From positions 1 to 46,754 of the forward strand of contig JAJPHH010000118.1 of NCBI GenBank assembly GCA_021325385.1: a stretch of DNA of 46,754 nt, in the 5' to 3' direction. This document shows positions 25,617 to 34,072 of this stretch, piece by piece (the stretch's first letter is position 1; the number at the start of each line of letters is the position of its first letter). The stretch is from Alphaproteobacteria bacterium (GTDB taxonomy: Bacteria; Pseudomonadota; Alphaproteobacteria; Rhizobiales; Beijerinckiaceae). The notes under the pieces are model-generated. The model had not been told where the DNA came from and did not search any database. It worked only from the letters and a program-made list of their open reading frames with translations. A program made the position numbers and the translations under genes.

Positions 25617-27104
25617 TCAGCCATGGCTCAGGCGCTTGGCAAGATACAGGCGCGGATCGGCCGATAGAAGGCCCGCGAGATGCGCGGCGATTGCGTCCGC
25701 AGCGGGCGAACGAGCGAGATCCGCTCCGAAAATCGCGTCAAGGCCGAGCAAGCCTTTGGCGAGCGCGTTGAAGTCGCCGCCGGCCTCCTCGCCGATCGCG
25801 ATGACGCGGTCCGCCCATGGATCGTCCGGGCGCCAGCGCGCGCCGAAACGGCGCGCGCCGCAGAGGCCATAGGCCAGCCAACTTGCGACGGCCAGGGCCA
25901 ACAGACCGGGCGGATGGCCGGCGGCAAGTCGCTCGCACAGCGGATTGATCAGGCGCTGGACGATTTTCTGCGAGCCGTCAGTCCCGATCTGATGGCAGCG
26001 ATGGCGAATCGCGGAATTGGCGATGCGGCCGAGGGAGGCGTCGATGTAGCCGGGCGTCGCCATGCCCGGAACATCCGGCAGCGTCGACGCGGTCTCGGTC
26101 GCCAGCATGCGTCGCGCCAGCGCCGAAAGCACGGGATCGCTCGCCGCTTCGAAACTGTAAGTCAGGCCGACAATCGCGCCGAGATGCGAGAGGGTCGATT
26201 GCGCGGCGTTCAGGACGCGCATCTTGATCAGTTCGTACGGCTTGACGTCGGCGACGAATTGCGCGCCAGCGCGATCCCAAGGCGGCGGCTCGTGTTGGAA
26301 TGAATATTCGATCGTCCATTGCCGAAACGGCTCGCCGACGACTGCGGCTTCATCGCGCGCGCCGATCACGTCGGAAGCGTAAGAAATGTCAGCCTGGGTC
26401 GGCGCAGGCGCGATACGATCGACCATGGTCGAGGGGAAAGCGACGTGCGCCTCGATCCAGGTCGACAGAGCCGGCGCGCTGGCGCCGATGAATTCGGCGA
26501 GCGTCCGGCGGAGCAGCGCGCCGTTCGACGGCAGGTTGTCGCAACTGATCGCCGTGAGGCCCGGCCCGCCGGTCGCCCGCCGCCGTTCGAAGGCCCGCGT
26601 CAACAAACCGAAAACCGTCGCCGGCGGCGCGCCGCCGTCGCGATCGCGGCGAAGTTCGGCGTTGCTCCAATCCAGCGCGCCAGTGGCGGGGACGTGGCAA
26701 TAGCCTTTCTCCGTCACCGTCATCGTTACGACGCGGACGGCAGGCGAAGCCAAAGCCGCGACGGCGGCTTCCGCCGACTGCGCATCCTCGACGTCAATGA
26801 CCCTGCGGATCGAGCCGATCACGCGAGTCTCCGCCTGCTCGCCTTGTCGCAAAGTACGCGTGAAGAGGCCGTCCTGCGGCGCGAGCAGTTCGGCGACGCG
26901 CGGCGGACGCAGGTTGATTCCGACCACGCCCCAGGGCCCGAAATGCGCTTCGAGCGCATCGTCGGTGAACTCCGCCTGGTGGCAGCGATGAAAGGCGCCG
27001 ACGCCGATATGGGCCATGCCGATCGCAAGGCGCTCGCGATCGTATTGCGGGCGGCGAATGGTCGGGTTCAGGCGAGCAAGCGCGTGTCGGGAAAGGCGCT
27101 CCAT
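25617..27104 (-). CDS. Mannitol dehydrogenase / fructuronate reductase family protein
   Basis: 495 residues, the usual length of the polyol-specific long-chain dehydrogenases. Motifs: IGVGAFHRCHQAEFTDDAL (26-50, dinucleotide loop), TVTEKGY (129-135), ISCDNLPSNG with Asn190, and the active-site stretch KMRVLNAAQS with Lys294 and Asn299. The catalytic His of characterised members (LNxxHS) is replaced by Gln302. It oxidises a polyol to a ketose, or reduces a ketouronate, with NAD(P). The SDR gene ends 5 bases upstream and the RpiR gene starts 16 bases downstream, so it is in the middle of the leftward operon. Confidence 0.9.
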   Translation of the reverse strand: MERLSRHALARLNPTIRRPQYDRERLAIGMAHIGVGAFHRCHQAEFTDDALEAHFGPWGVVGINLRPPRVAELLAPQDGLFTRTLRQGEQAETRVIGSIRRVIDVEDAQSAEAAVAALASPAVRVVTMTVTEKGYCHVPATGALDWSNAELRRDRDGGAPPATVFGLLTRAFERRRATGGPGLTAISCDNLPSNGALLRRTLAEFIGASAPALSTWIEAHVAFPSTMVDRIAPAPTQADISYASDVIGARDEAAVVGEPFRQWTIEYSFQHEPPPWDRAGAQFVADVKPYELIKMRVLNAAQSTLSHLGAIVGLTYSFEAASDPVLSALARRMLATETASTLPDVPGMATPGYIDASLGRIANSAIRHRCHQIGTDGSQKIVQRLINPLCERLAAGHPPGLLALAVASWLAYGLCGARRFGARWRPDDPWADRVIAIGEEAGGDFNALAKGLLGLDAIFGADLARSPAADAIAAHLAGLLSADPRLYLAKRLSHG

Positions 27105-27109
27105 CGCGT

Positions 27110-27895
27110 TCAGTCCCTGACGCCGATCACGTTCGTCTGATCCTGATCGATCAGCGCGCCGGTCATCGGCGACGACAGATCGCTGAGCAGGAACAGGGCG
27201 AGGCGGGCGACGTCCTCAGGCTGCAGAAGCCTGCCCGTCGGCTGCGCGGCGTTGGCCGCGGCGAGCCAGCCTTCGCCGAGGCCGAGCGTCACCGCTTGCA
27301 TTTTCCTTTCGCCCGGCGTGTCGGTCCAGCCGACATTGATCCCATTGACGCGAATGCGGTCGAAGCGATGCGCGTAGGCGGCGTTCTTGGTCAGCAGGGC
27401 CAGCGCCGCTTTGGTCGACGCGTAAACGGCGAGCGCCGGCGTGCCTCCATGAGCGTTGATCGACAGGATGTTGACGATCGCGCCCGGCGCGCCGCGTTCG
27501 CGCAAGTGGTTGATCACGCCCTGCATGAGAAAGAACGGCGCCCGCGCGTTGACCGCGTAGAGCTTGTCCCAAAGTTCGATCGAGGCGTTGGCGACCGCGC
27601 CGCGATCGGTCAGCGCGGCGGCGTTGACCAGCGCGTCAATCCGTCCGAACCGTTCGAGCGCGGCGGCGACGATCTGCGCCGGCGCGTCAGGCTCGTCGAG
27701 CTCGGCGGCATGGAAATGCGCCGGCGCGCCGAGCGCCGCAATCTCGGCTGCGGCTTCGGCGCCGCGCCGCGCGTCGCGCCCCGTCAAGAGGAGGCCGGCG
27801 GCTCCGGCGCGCGCAGCAGCCGCGGCGATGGCGCGGCCAACGCCCTGGGTCGCGCCGGTGACGAGGACGACGCGCCCGTCCAATCGCGCTTCCAT
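27110..27895 (-). CDS. SDR family oxidoreductase
   Basis: 261 residues from the ATG at 27895; longer starts run into the promoter region and are excluded by the -10/-35 placement. Nucleotide motif TGATQGVG (near 14-21), then NAAAL in place of NNAG, catalytic Ser (ILSIN), Tyr and Lys (YASTK). C-terminal ALIDQDQTNVIGV is typical of sugar/polyol SDRs. First gene of the leftward operon; the ribosome site is weak (TTAGGG). Probably oxidises the imported polyol or a derived keto-compound. Confidence 0.87.
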   Translation of the reverse strand: MEARLDGRVVLVTGATQGVGRAIAAAAARAGAAGLLLTGRDARRGAEAAAEIAALGAPAHFHAAELDEPDAPAQIVAAALERFGRIDALVNAAALTDRGAVANASIELWDKLYAVNARAPFFLMQGVINHLRERGAPGAIVNILSINAHGGTPALAVYASTKAALALLTKNAAYAHRFDRIRVNGINVGWTDTPGERKMQAVTLGLGEGWLAAANAAQPTGRLLQPEDVARLALFLLSDLSSPMTGALIDQDQTNVIGVRD

Positions 27896-27923
27896 CCCTA
27901 ACCGCCGTTTTTGTACCTTCGGC

Positions 27924-27952
27924 AATAGTGGAGAAAATATTCCAAATGTCAA
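27924..27952 (-). promoter_or_regulatory. Leftward promoter with embedded operator
   Basis: On the minus strand a perfect TTGACA (27947-27952) is followed by exactly 17 bases and ACTATT (27924-27929). The spacer reads TTTGGAATATTTTCTCC. It lies 28 bases before the SDR start codon and matches the rightward promoter base for base at most spacer positions, so the same regulator should bind both. Confidence 0.72.
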
Positions 27953-27957
27953 ATTCA

Positions 27958-27971
27958 GGAAATTTTCTTCG
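27958..27971 (+). promoter_or_regulatory. Third copy of the shared operator motif
   Basis: GGAAATTTTCTTCG on the plus strand, aligned with the spacer motifs GGAAAATTCTTGCG (28094-28107) and GGAATATTTTCTCC (minus strand, 27930-27943). It is just upstream of the leftward -35 box. It is close to a GGAA-N6-TTCC site, the type described for the rhizobial RpiR-family repressor IolR. Confidence 0.5.
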
Positions 27972-28084
27972 CAGCGGCGGGTCGTTCGCGGGTCCCTTCG
28001 TCCGACCGTCGTCACGCCAGAAGCTGGACTAGAGCCGCCGCCGCGGCGCTTTCGGCATCCGGCGGCCTGTCGGCTCGGCAAAAA

Positions 28085-28113
28085 TTGACAATTGGAAAAT
28101 TCTTGCGATTATT
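28085..28113 (+). promoter_or_regulatory. Rightward promoter with embedded operator
   Basis: TTGACA (28085-28090), a 17-base spacer reading ATTGGAAAATTCTTGCG, then ATTATT (28108-28113). The start codon of the isomerase gene follows 65 bases later. The operator-like core GGAAAATTCT sits inside the spacer, so a bound regulator would block RNA polymerase. Confidence 0.72.
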
Positions 28114-28178
28114 GACCAAAATAGCTGGATTTTTTCACCGCCGGAAGTCGCGCCGAACGGCGCGGACGAGGAAGCGCC

Positions 28179-29237
28179 ATGCGGACCATCAAAGGCCCGG
28201 GTCTGTTTCTCGCGCAATTCGCGCAGGATACGCCGCCGCACAACACGCTTGAAGGGATTGCGCGCTGGGCCAAGGATTATGGCTATAAGGCGGTCCAAAT
28301 CCCCACCTGGGACAAGCGATTTTTCGATCTTGATCGCGCCTATGAGAGCGAGACCTATTGCGACGAGATCAAGGGCAAGCTCGCCGATATCGGCGTTACG
28401 ATCAGCGAATTGTCGACTCATTTCCAGGGCCAGATGGTCTCGGTTCATCCGGCCTATGACGCGCTGTTCGACGGCCAGTGCCCGCCGGCGGTCCGCGGCG
28501 CTCCCGAGAAGCGTCGCCTCTGGGCCGCCGAGCAAGTCCGCAGGGCGGCCAAAGTCTCGCGCCGTTTAGGCCTGACCGAGCACGTCACCTTCACCGGCTC
28601 GCTTGCTTGGCCCTATTTCTATCCCTATCCGCAGCGGCCGGCCGGGTTGATCGAAGAATGCTTCGCCGAGCAGGCGCGGCGGTGGAAGCCGATCCTCGAC
28701 CTCTACGACGAGAACGGCGTCGACCTCTGCTACGAAATTCATCCGACCGAGGACGTTTTCGACGGCGACACGTTCGACATGTTCCTGGACGCGGTCGGCG
28801 GCCACAAGCGTTGTCACATCAACTATGACGCCAGCCATTTCATCAAGCAGGGTATGGACTATCTCGGCTTCATCGATTTGTACCACGACCGGATCAAGAT
28901 GTTTCACGTCAAGGACGCCGAGTTCAATCCGACAGCCAAGCAAGGCGTCTATGGCGGCTATAAAGGCTGGCTCGAGCGCGCCGGGCGCGACCGCTCGCTT
29001 GGCGACGGCCAGGTGAATTTCAAGGCCGTGTTCTCGAAGCTCGCCGCGTACGATTTCGCCGGCTGGGCCGTCTATGAATGGGAATGCTGCCTGCAGCATC
29101 CGGAAGCCGCGGCGCGGAAAGGCGCTGCGTTCATCGCCGATCACATCATCGAAGTGACCGATCGCGTCTTCGACGATTTCGCCGCCACCGGCGCCGACCG
29201 GGCGACCAATCTCGCTTTGCTCGGCGTCAAGGACTGA
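28179..29237 (+). CDS. Sugar phosphate isomerase/epimerase (AP-endonuclease-2-type TIM barrel)
   Basis: 352 residues. Start MRTIKGPGLFLAQFAQD with strand motifs typical of the xylose-isomerase-like TIM barrel: KAVQIPTWD, ISELSTH, CYEIHPTEDVFDGDTF (metal Glu), CHINYDASHF (Asp-His), MFHVKDAEF (His/Asp) and YEWEC (Glu). These supply a two-His/two-acid metal site used in inosose dehydratase, 3-keto-sugar and tagatose/psicose epimerases. Members of this subfamily are frequently beside Gfo/Idh/MocA genes. First gene of the rightward operon; the oxidoreductase gene starts 4 bases after its stop. Confidence 0.88.
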   Translation: MRTIKGPGLFLAQFAQDTPPHNTLEGIARWAKDYGYKAVQIPTWDKRFFDLDRAYESETYCDEIKGKLADIGVTISELSTHFQGQMVSVHPAYDALFDGQCPPAVRGAPEKRRLWAAEQVRRAAKVSRRLGLTEHVTFTGSLAWPYFYPYPQRPAGLIEECFAEQARRWKPILDLYDENGVDLCYEIHPTEDVFDGDTFDMFLDAVGGHKRCHINYDASHFIKQGMDYLGFIDLYHDRIKMFHVKDAEFNPTAKQGVYGGYKGWLERAGRDRSLGDGQVNFKAVFSKLAAYDFAGWAVYEWECCLQHPEAAARKGAAFIADHIIEVTDRVFDDFAATGADRATNLALLGVKD

Positions 29238-29241
29238 TCCG

Positions 29242-30426
29242 ATGGTCTACGCGACCGCGGATGGCGGCGGAGCGAGAAAGCTCAGGATCGGCATGGTCGG
29301 CGGCGGTCGCGCCGCCTTTATCGGCGCCGTACATCGCATGGCCGCCCGGCTCGACGATCGGATCGAACTCGCGGCCGGCGCGCTCTCCGCCGATCCGGAA
29401 AATGCTCGCCTCTCCGGCCTCGATCTCGGCCTCAACGCCGATCGCATCTATGCGGATTACCGCGACATGGCGGCGCGCGAGGCGGCGCGGCCGGACGGGA
29501 TCGAAGCCGTCGTCATCGTCACGCCCAACCATTTGCATCATCCGGTCGCGAAAGCGTTCCTCGACGCGGGAATCGACGTCATCTGCGATAAGCCGCTCGC
29601 CACCACGCTGGACAAGGCGAAGGAGCTGATCGCTCTGACGCGCGCCAAAAATCTGATCTTCGCCGTTACGCTGAACAATACCGGCTATCCAATGGTGCGG
29701 CAGGCGCGCGAGATGATCAAAGCCGGCGAGATCGGCGACATCCGCGTCGTTCACGCCGCCTATATTCAAGATTGGCTGACGGAGCCGATCGAAGCCGAAG
29801 GTCAGAAACAGGCGGAATGGCGCACCGATCCCGCCCGCGCCGGCGCGTCCGCCTGCCTCGCCGATATCGGCGTCCACGCCCATAATCTCGCGCTTTTCGT
29901 CAGCGGGCTGGAGCTCGACGAAGTCTCGGCGGATTTGACGACCTTCGTCCCCGGCCGGCGGCTCGACGACAACGCGCACGTTCTGATGCGTTTCGCCGGC
30001 GGCGCCCGCGGCGTTTTGACGGCCAGTCAAGTCGCCGTCGGCAATTTGAACAATCTCAGCCTGAAGGTCTTCGGAACGAAGGCCGGGCTCGAATGGGCTG
30101 GGGAAACGCCGGAATTCCTCCGCTTCACGCCCTATGGCGAGCCGACCCGGATTCTCCAACGCGGCGGTCCGGCGAATACCGCCGAAGCCAGGCGCGGCTC
30201 GCGCATGCCGGCCGGCCATCCTGAAGGCTATGTCGAAGGTTTCGCCAATCTCTATCGCGACGCGGCGGAGCTGATCGCGGCGCGCAGGGCAGGGCGCGCG
30301 CCCGATCCCGCCGCCCTGGCGGCGACGCCCGACGTCGTCGACGGCGCTCGCGGCCTTGCCTTCATCGAAGCCGCGGTGGCGTCGAGCCGGAAAAACGGCG
30401 CCTGGACTTCCGCGCGCTTAACGTAG
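29242..30426 (+). CDS. Gfo/Idh/MocA family oxidoreductase (C)
   Basis: 394 residues. Classical nucleotide motif IGMVGGGRAAFIGAVHR (15-31), CDKPLA with the conserved Lys, and SACLADIGVHAHNLA with the catalytic Asp-x-x-x-His pair. The ending region GYVEGFANLYRDAAELI is shared with inositol and glucoside 3-dehydrogenase-like members. It is the third oxidoreductase of this family in the cluster, but diverged strongly from A and B, suggesting separate steps rather than recent duplicates. It is followed after 63 bases by the binding-protein gene. Confidence 0.9.
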   Translation: MVYATADGGGARKLRIGMVGGGRAAFIGAVHRMAARLDDRIELAAGALSADPENARLSGLDLGLNADRIYADYRDMAAREAARPDGIEAVVIVTPNHLHHPVAKAFLDAGIDVICDKPLATTLDKAKELIALTRAKNLIFAVTLNNTGYPMVRQAREMIKAGEIGDIRVVHAAYIQDWLTEPIEAEGQKQAEWRTDPARAGASACLADIGVHAHNLALFVSGLELDEVSADLTTFVPGRRLDDNAHVLMRFAGGARGVLTASQVAVGNLNNLSLKVFGTKAGLEWAGETPEFLRFTPYGEPTRILQRGGPANTAEARRGSRMPAGHPEGYVEGFANLYRDAAELIAARRAGRAPDPAALAATPDVVDGARGLAFIEAAVASSRKNGAWTSARLT

Positions 30427-30489
30427 AAAGTTGCTGCAATCGCGTCGCCCGAGGGACGTCCGGGGCGCGCATGACCCGGGAGGAAGGTA

Positions 30490-31518
30490 ATGGCAAGAAA
30501 GCATCTCATGGCGGCTGTCGCCGCCTTGGCCTTGGCGGCCGCGGCGGGAGGGACCGCGTCGGCAGCCGGCAAGTACATTGTCGGCGTGTCGAACACGCTG
30601 ATCGGCAATGGCTGGCGCGAAGAAATGATCTGCTCGATCAAGGCCGAGGCTGAAGCGTCGGGCCTCGTCTCGAAAGTGATCGTCGCCAATCGAAATGGCG
30701 GTCCGTCCGAGCAGATCGCGGACATTCGCAATCTCATCTCGGCCGGCGCCAATGCGATCATCATCAATCCGTCCGATCGGGAAGCCTTGAATCCGATCAT
30801 CAAGCAGGCGGCGGACAAGGGCATCGTCGTTGTCGCGGTCGATCAGGCGGTCTCCGCGCCCGAGGCTTATGTTCTGACCAACGACCAGGTCGACTACGCA
30901 AAGCTCGGCGCCAAATGGCTCTTCGACAAGCTCGGCGGCAAGGGCGAGGTGGTCGAGATGCGCGGCATTGACGGCGTGCCGGCCGACGCCGATCGCCATC
31001 AGGGCTTCGACGAGGTGCTCAAGAACTATCCAAACATCCACGTGACCTCGATCTTCACCGGCTGGGCGTTGAACAAGACCGCGCAAGCGACCAAGGACCT
31101 CCTCGCCTCGGGCAAGCAGATCGACGGCGTTTGGACTTCGGGCATCGATTCGACGGTCGTCGACGCCTATCAGACGGCGGGCAAGCCGTTCGTGCCGGTT
31201 GTCGGCGCCGACAATAACGGCTTCATCGGCCAGCTGATCAATCTCAAGGACAAAGGCTTGACGGGCGCCGCGGTCAGCAATCCGCCTGCGGTCGGCGGCG
31301 CCGGACTCGGCCTCGCCCTCGACGTGCTCCAGAAAAAGGAGCATCCGCACGTCGTGAAGATCACGCCGACCGTTTGGGACAATACGAGCGAAGCGGGCAT
31401 GGACGAGCTGAAGAAAGCTTACAATCAGAAGCTCGATCCTTTCTACAGCGTCGCGATCAACGTCCCGCCTTATACGCATTACACGATGGAGCAGATTCTG
31501 GCCTGCAAAGGTCCTTGA
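30490..31518 (+). CDS. Sugar ABC transporter substrate-binding protein (type 1 fold)
   Basis: 342 residues with a Sec signal peptide (1-26, cut near ASA). Good ribosome site GGGAGGAAGG before ATG 30490. The mature protein begins KYIVGVSNTLIGNGWREEMICS, then IADIRNLISAGANAIIINPSDREALNPII and GIVVVAVDQAV, the RbsB-like pattern. Only weakly like the binding protein at 12145, so the two importers have different ligands. Two cysteines (EEMICS and LACKGP) may pair. It binds the cluster's substrate in the periplasm. Confidence 0.92.
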   Translation: MARKHLMAAVAALALAAAAGGTASAAGKYIVGVSNTLIGNGWREEMICSIKAEAEASGLVSKVIVANRNGGPSEQIADIRNLISAGANAIIINPSDREALNPIIKQAADKGIVVVAVDQAVSAPEAYVLTNDQVDYAKLGAKWLFDKLGGKGEVVEMRGIDGVPADADRHQGFDEVLKNYPNIHVTSIFTGWALNKTAQATKDLLASGKQIDGVWTSGIDSTVVDAYQTAGKPFVPVVGADNNGFIGQLINLKDKGLTGAAVSNPPAVGGAGLGLALDVLQKKEHPHVVKITPTVWDNTSEAGMDELKKAYNQKLDPFYSVAINVPPYTHYTMEQILACKGP

Positions 31519-31550
31519 TCCTCGCCTTCCGGATATGATCTCGTCTGAAG

Positions 31551-31578
31551 GGCCGGCGGCGAAACCGCCGGCCTTTTT
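31551..31578 (+). terminator. Intra-operon terminator after the binding-protein gene
   Basis: GGCCGGCGG (31551-31559) pairs perfectly with CCGCCGGCC (31565-31573) around CGAAA and is followed by TTTTT. It stands 32 bases after the stop and 12 bases before the ATPase start, so partial termination would give more binding protein than transporter. Confidence 0.88.
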
Positions 31579-31589
31579 GAGCCTAATTC

Positions 31590-33089
31590 ATGGCAGCCGA
31601 ACAAGACTCGATTCTCGACATTCGCGGCGTCGCCAAACGCTTCGACTCCGTCGTCGCGCTGCGCTCGGCCGATCTCAAGGTGCGAGCCGGCGAGGTCCAC
31701 GCGCTGATGGGCGCGAACGGCGCCGGCAAGAGCACGCTGGTCAAGATCATCACCGGCGTCTTTCCCGCCGATTCCGGCGACATCCTGATTGGCGGCGAGC
31801 GCAAAGTGTTTCGCTCGCCGGCCGAAGCGCGCCAAGCCGGCATCGTTTCGGTCTACCAGGATCCCGCCATCGTTCCCGATCTGACGGTCGCGCAGAACAT
31901 GCGCCTCGCCCGCGTCGGGCTCGACGCGGTCAGAACGGCGATGCGCAGCCTCGGCGTCGAGCGCGTCGACCTTTCTCGCGCGGCGCGCGAGATCGACTTC
32001 GCCACGCTGCGACTGATCGACCTGTCGCGCGCCCTCGCCTCCAATCCGCGCATCCTGCTGCTCGACGAGATCACCGCCGCCCTGCCGATCGACCTCGCCG
32101 AGCGCGTCTTCGCCGTCGTCCGCGACTGGCGCAAGCGCGGCGCCAGCATCATCTTCATTTCTCACCGCATGGCCGAGGTCGCGGCTTTGTGCGACCGCGC
32201 GACCGTGCTGCGCGACGGCGTCACGGTCGGCGTGACGGCGACGCAAGGCGCCGAAGAAAAGATCGTCAACATGATGCTCGGGACCGAAGTCGCGAAGGCG
32301 GCGGTCTCCGGCGCGGCGCGTGCGAAGCAGACGGCGAGCGCGGCCGCGCCCGCGCTCGAAGTCAGGGACCTCGCCTGCGGTCACGGCCTGCGCGGCGTCT
32401 CGTTCGCGGTGCGGCCTGGAGAAGTCCTCGGCGTCGCCGCGCTGGAAGGGCAGGGGCAAGAAGAGCTCTTCGACTGCATTGCCGGCGTGCGCCGCCCGGA
32501 CGCGGGCGAAATAGCGGCGGACGGCAAGCCGCTGCGCTTTCGCCATCCCGCCGACGCGGTGCGCGCCGGTTTGGTTCTGGTGCCGGCTAATCGCTTGCAA
32601 GCGCTGTTGCCGCAGCGCCCGATCCGCGAAAACGTCGCCTTGCCGATTTTCGGTCGGCTGAAGAATTGGGGGCCGATCGCGATGAAGGACGAGCGCCGAC
32701 GGGTCGAGGAGGCGGTCCGCCGCTTGCAGATCGACACGCGCGCCTCGTCGGAGCTCAAACGGCTCAGCGGCGGCAATCAGCAGAAAGTGGCGATCGCGCG
32801 CTGGCTCGCCGCCGGCTTCCGCGTCCTCCTCTGCTTCGATCCGACTCGCGGCATCGATGTCGGCACGAAGCGGCAGATCTATTCGCTGCTGCGCGAAGTG
32901 GCGCAGCAAGGCGCCTCAGTGCTGCTCTTCACCTCGGAATTGCCGGAGATCCGGCTCGCCTGCGACCGCGCGATCGTGCTGTTCGGCGGCCGCATTTCCG
33001 GGGAAATGCCCGCCGACGATGCGGACGAGGCGCGGCTGTTGCGCGCCGCCCACGGCCTGATCGCCGCCGACGCGGAGGCGACGGCGTGA
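31590..33089 (+). CDS. Sugar ABC transporter ATPase with degenerate motifs
   Basis: 499 residues, two fused nucleotide-binding domains of the RbsA type. Domain 1 keeps Walker A GANGAGKST and an acidic Walker B (LLLLDEITAAL), but the signature LSxxQ is replaced by EIDFATLRLIDLSRAL. Domain 2 has the canonical signature LSGGNQQKV, yet its Walker B reads LLCFDPTRGID, with Phe-Asp where Asp-Glu is usual. Similar Phe-Asp versions are known to me in one branch of sugar ATPases, so the protein is probably functional. It drives the two permeases that follow, coupled by the GTGA overlap. Confidence 0.88.
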   Translation: MAAEQDSILDIRGVAKRFDSVVALRSADLKVRAGEVHALMGANGAGKSTLVKIITGVFPADSGDILIGGERKVFRSPAEARQAGIVSVYQDPAIVPDLTVAQNMRLARVGLDAVRTAMRSLGVERVDLSRAAREIDFATLRLIDLSRALASNPRILLLDEITAALPIDLAERVFAVVRDWRKRGASIIFISHRMAEVAALCDRATVLRDGVTVGVTATQGAEEKIVNMMLGTEVAKAAVSGAARAKQTASAAAPALEVRDLACGHGLRGVSFAVRPGEVLGVAALEGQGQEELFDCIAGVRRPDAGEIAADGKPLRFRHPADAVRAGLVLVPANRLQALLPQRPIRENVALPIFGRLKNWGPIAMKDERRRVEEAVRRLQIDTRASSELKRLSGGNQQKVAIARWLAAGFRVLLCFDPTRGIDVGTKRQIYSLLREVAQQGASVLLFTSELPEIRLACDRAIVLFGGRISGEMPADDADEARLLRAAHGLIAADAEATA

Positions 33090-34072
33090 CCGACGTCAGC
33101 GCGGCGGATTCGGGCGGCCTCGTTCGGTTCGTCAGCCGGCGCACGCGCCTGCTCGGCATGCCGGCCCTGTTCGTCGCCTGTATTCTGGCGACGGCGCTGA
33201 TCCATCCCGATTTCGGTTCGTTCGACGTCCAATCGCTGGCGCTCGGCGCATTGCCGCTGGCCATGGCCGCGGCGGCCCAGACGATCGTCGTGATCAGCGG
33301 CGGCATCGACCTTTCGGTCGGATCGCTGATCGCCGTCTCGAACGTGCTCGCCGCCAGCTTGATGCAGCACGCCTCGTTCGGCGCGTCGCTCGGCATCGCC
33401 GTGTTGATCCTCATCCTCGGCGCCGCGCAGGGCGCGATCAACGGCCTCACGGTCGCGATCTCGCGCATTCCCGACGTGGTCGTGACCCTGACCACGGGCT
33501 TCATTTGGGGCGGCGTGGCGTTGCTCATTCTCGAGCGGCCCGGCGGCGGCGCGCCGGCGGCGTTCCTCAACATCGCGGCGGGCGCGGACGTCTCCGCCTG
33601 GCTGCCCAACGCGCTGATCGTCATGATCGTCGTCATTGCGGCGATTTGGCTGCCGATCAAGCTCAGCCGCATCGGTCTCTTGCTCTATGCGTCGGGAAGC
33701 GATCCGGTCGCGGCGTTTCGCAGCGGCGTCGACATCCGCGTCGCCCGAACCCTCGCTTATACGTTCGGCGGAATCGCTTGCGCGGCCGGCGGCCTGGCGC
33801 TGACCATGACGACCGGGATCGGCGCGCCGCTCGCCGGCACGTACTATACGCTAAGCAGCGTCGCCGCCGCGGTGATCGGCGGCGTCAGCCTGGCCGGCGG
33901 TCGCGGCGGCATGGTCGGTCCGGTCATCGCCGCGCTCTTGCTGACGCTGATTCCGATGGATCTGGTGTTCCTCGGCATCGATCCGAATTACGGCCAGGTG
34001 ATCCAGGGAACGCTGATCGTCGTCGTGGTGATGATCGGCGGCTTCGTCACTTTCATGCAGGAGCGCAAATGA
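33086..34072 (+). CDS. Sugar ABC transporter permease 1
   Basis: 328 residues from the GTG at 33086, overlapping the ATPase stop by GTGA. About nine helices; signatures VVISGGIDLSVGSLIAVSNV, AINGLTVAISRIPDVVVTLTTGF and a coupling loop YASGSDPVAAFRSGVDIRVAR. RbsC family. Together with the next gene it forms the importer's membrane channel. The start is supported by the absence of homology upstream and the coupling pattern. Confidence 0.92.
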   Translation: MTDVSAADSGGLVRFVSRRTRLLGMPALFVACILATALIHPDFGSFDVQSLALGALPLAMAAAAQTIVVISGGIDLSVGSLIAVSNVLAASLMQHASFGASLGIAVLILILGAAQGAINGLTVAISRIPDVVVTLTTGFIWGGVALLILERPGGGAPAAFLNIAAGADVSAWLPNALIVMIVVIAAIWLPIKLSRIGLLLYASGSDPVAAFRSGVDIRVARTLAYTFGGIACAAGGLALTMTTGIGAPLAGTYYTLSSVAAAVIGGVSLAGGRGGMVGPVIAALLLTLIPMDLVFLGIDPNYGQVIQGTLIVVVVMIGGFVTFMQERK

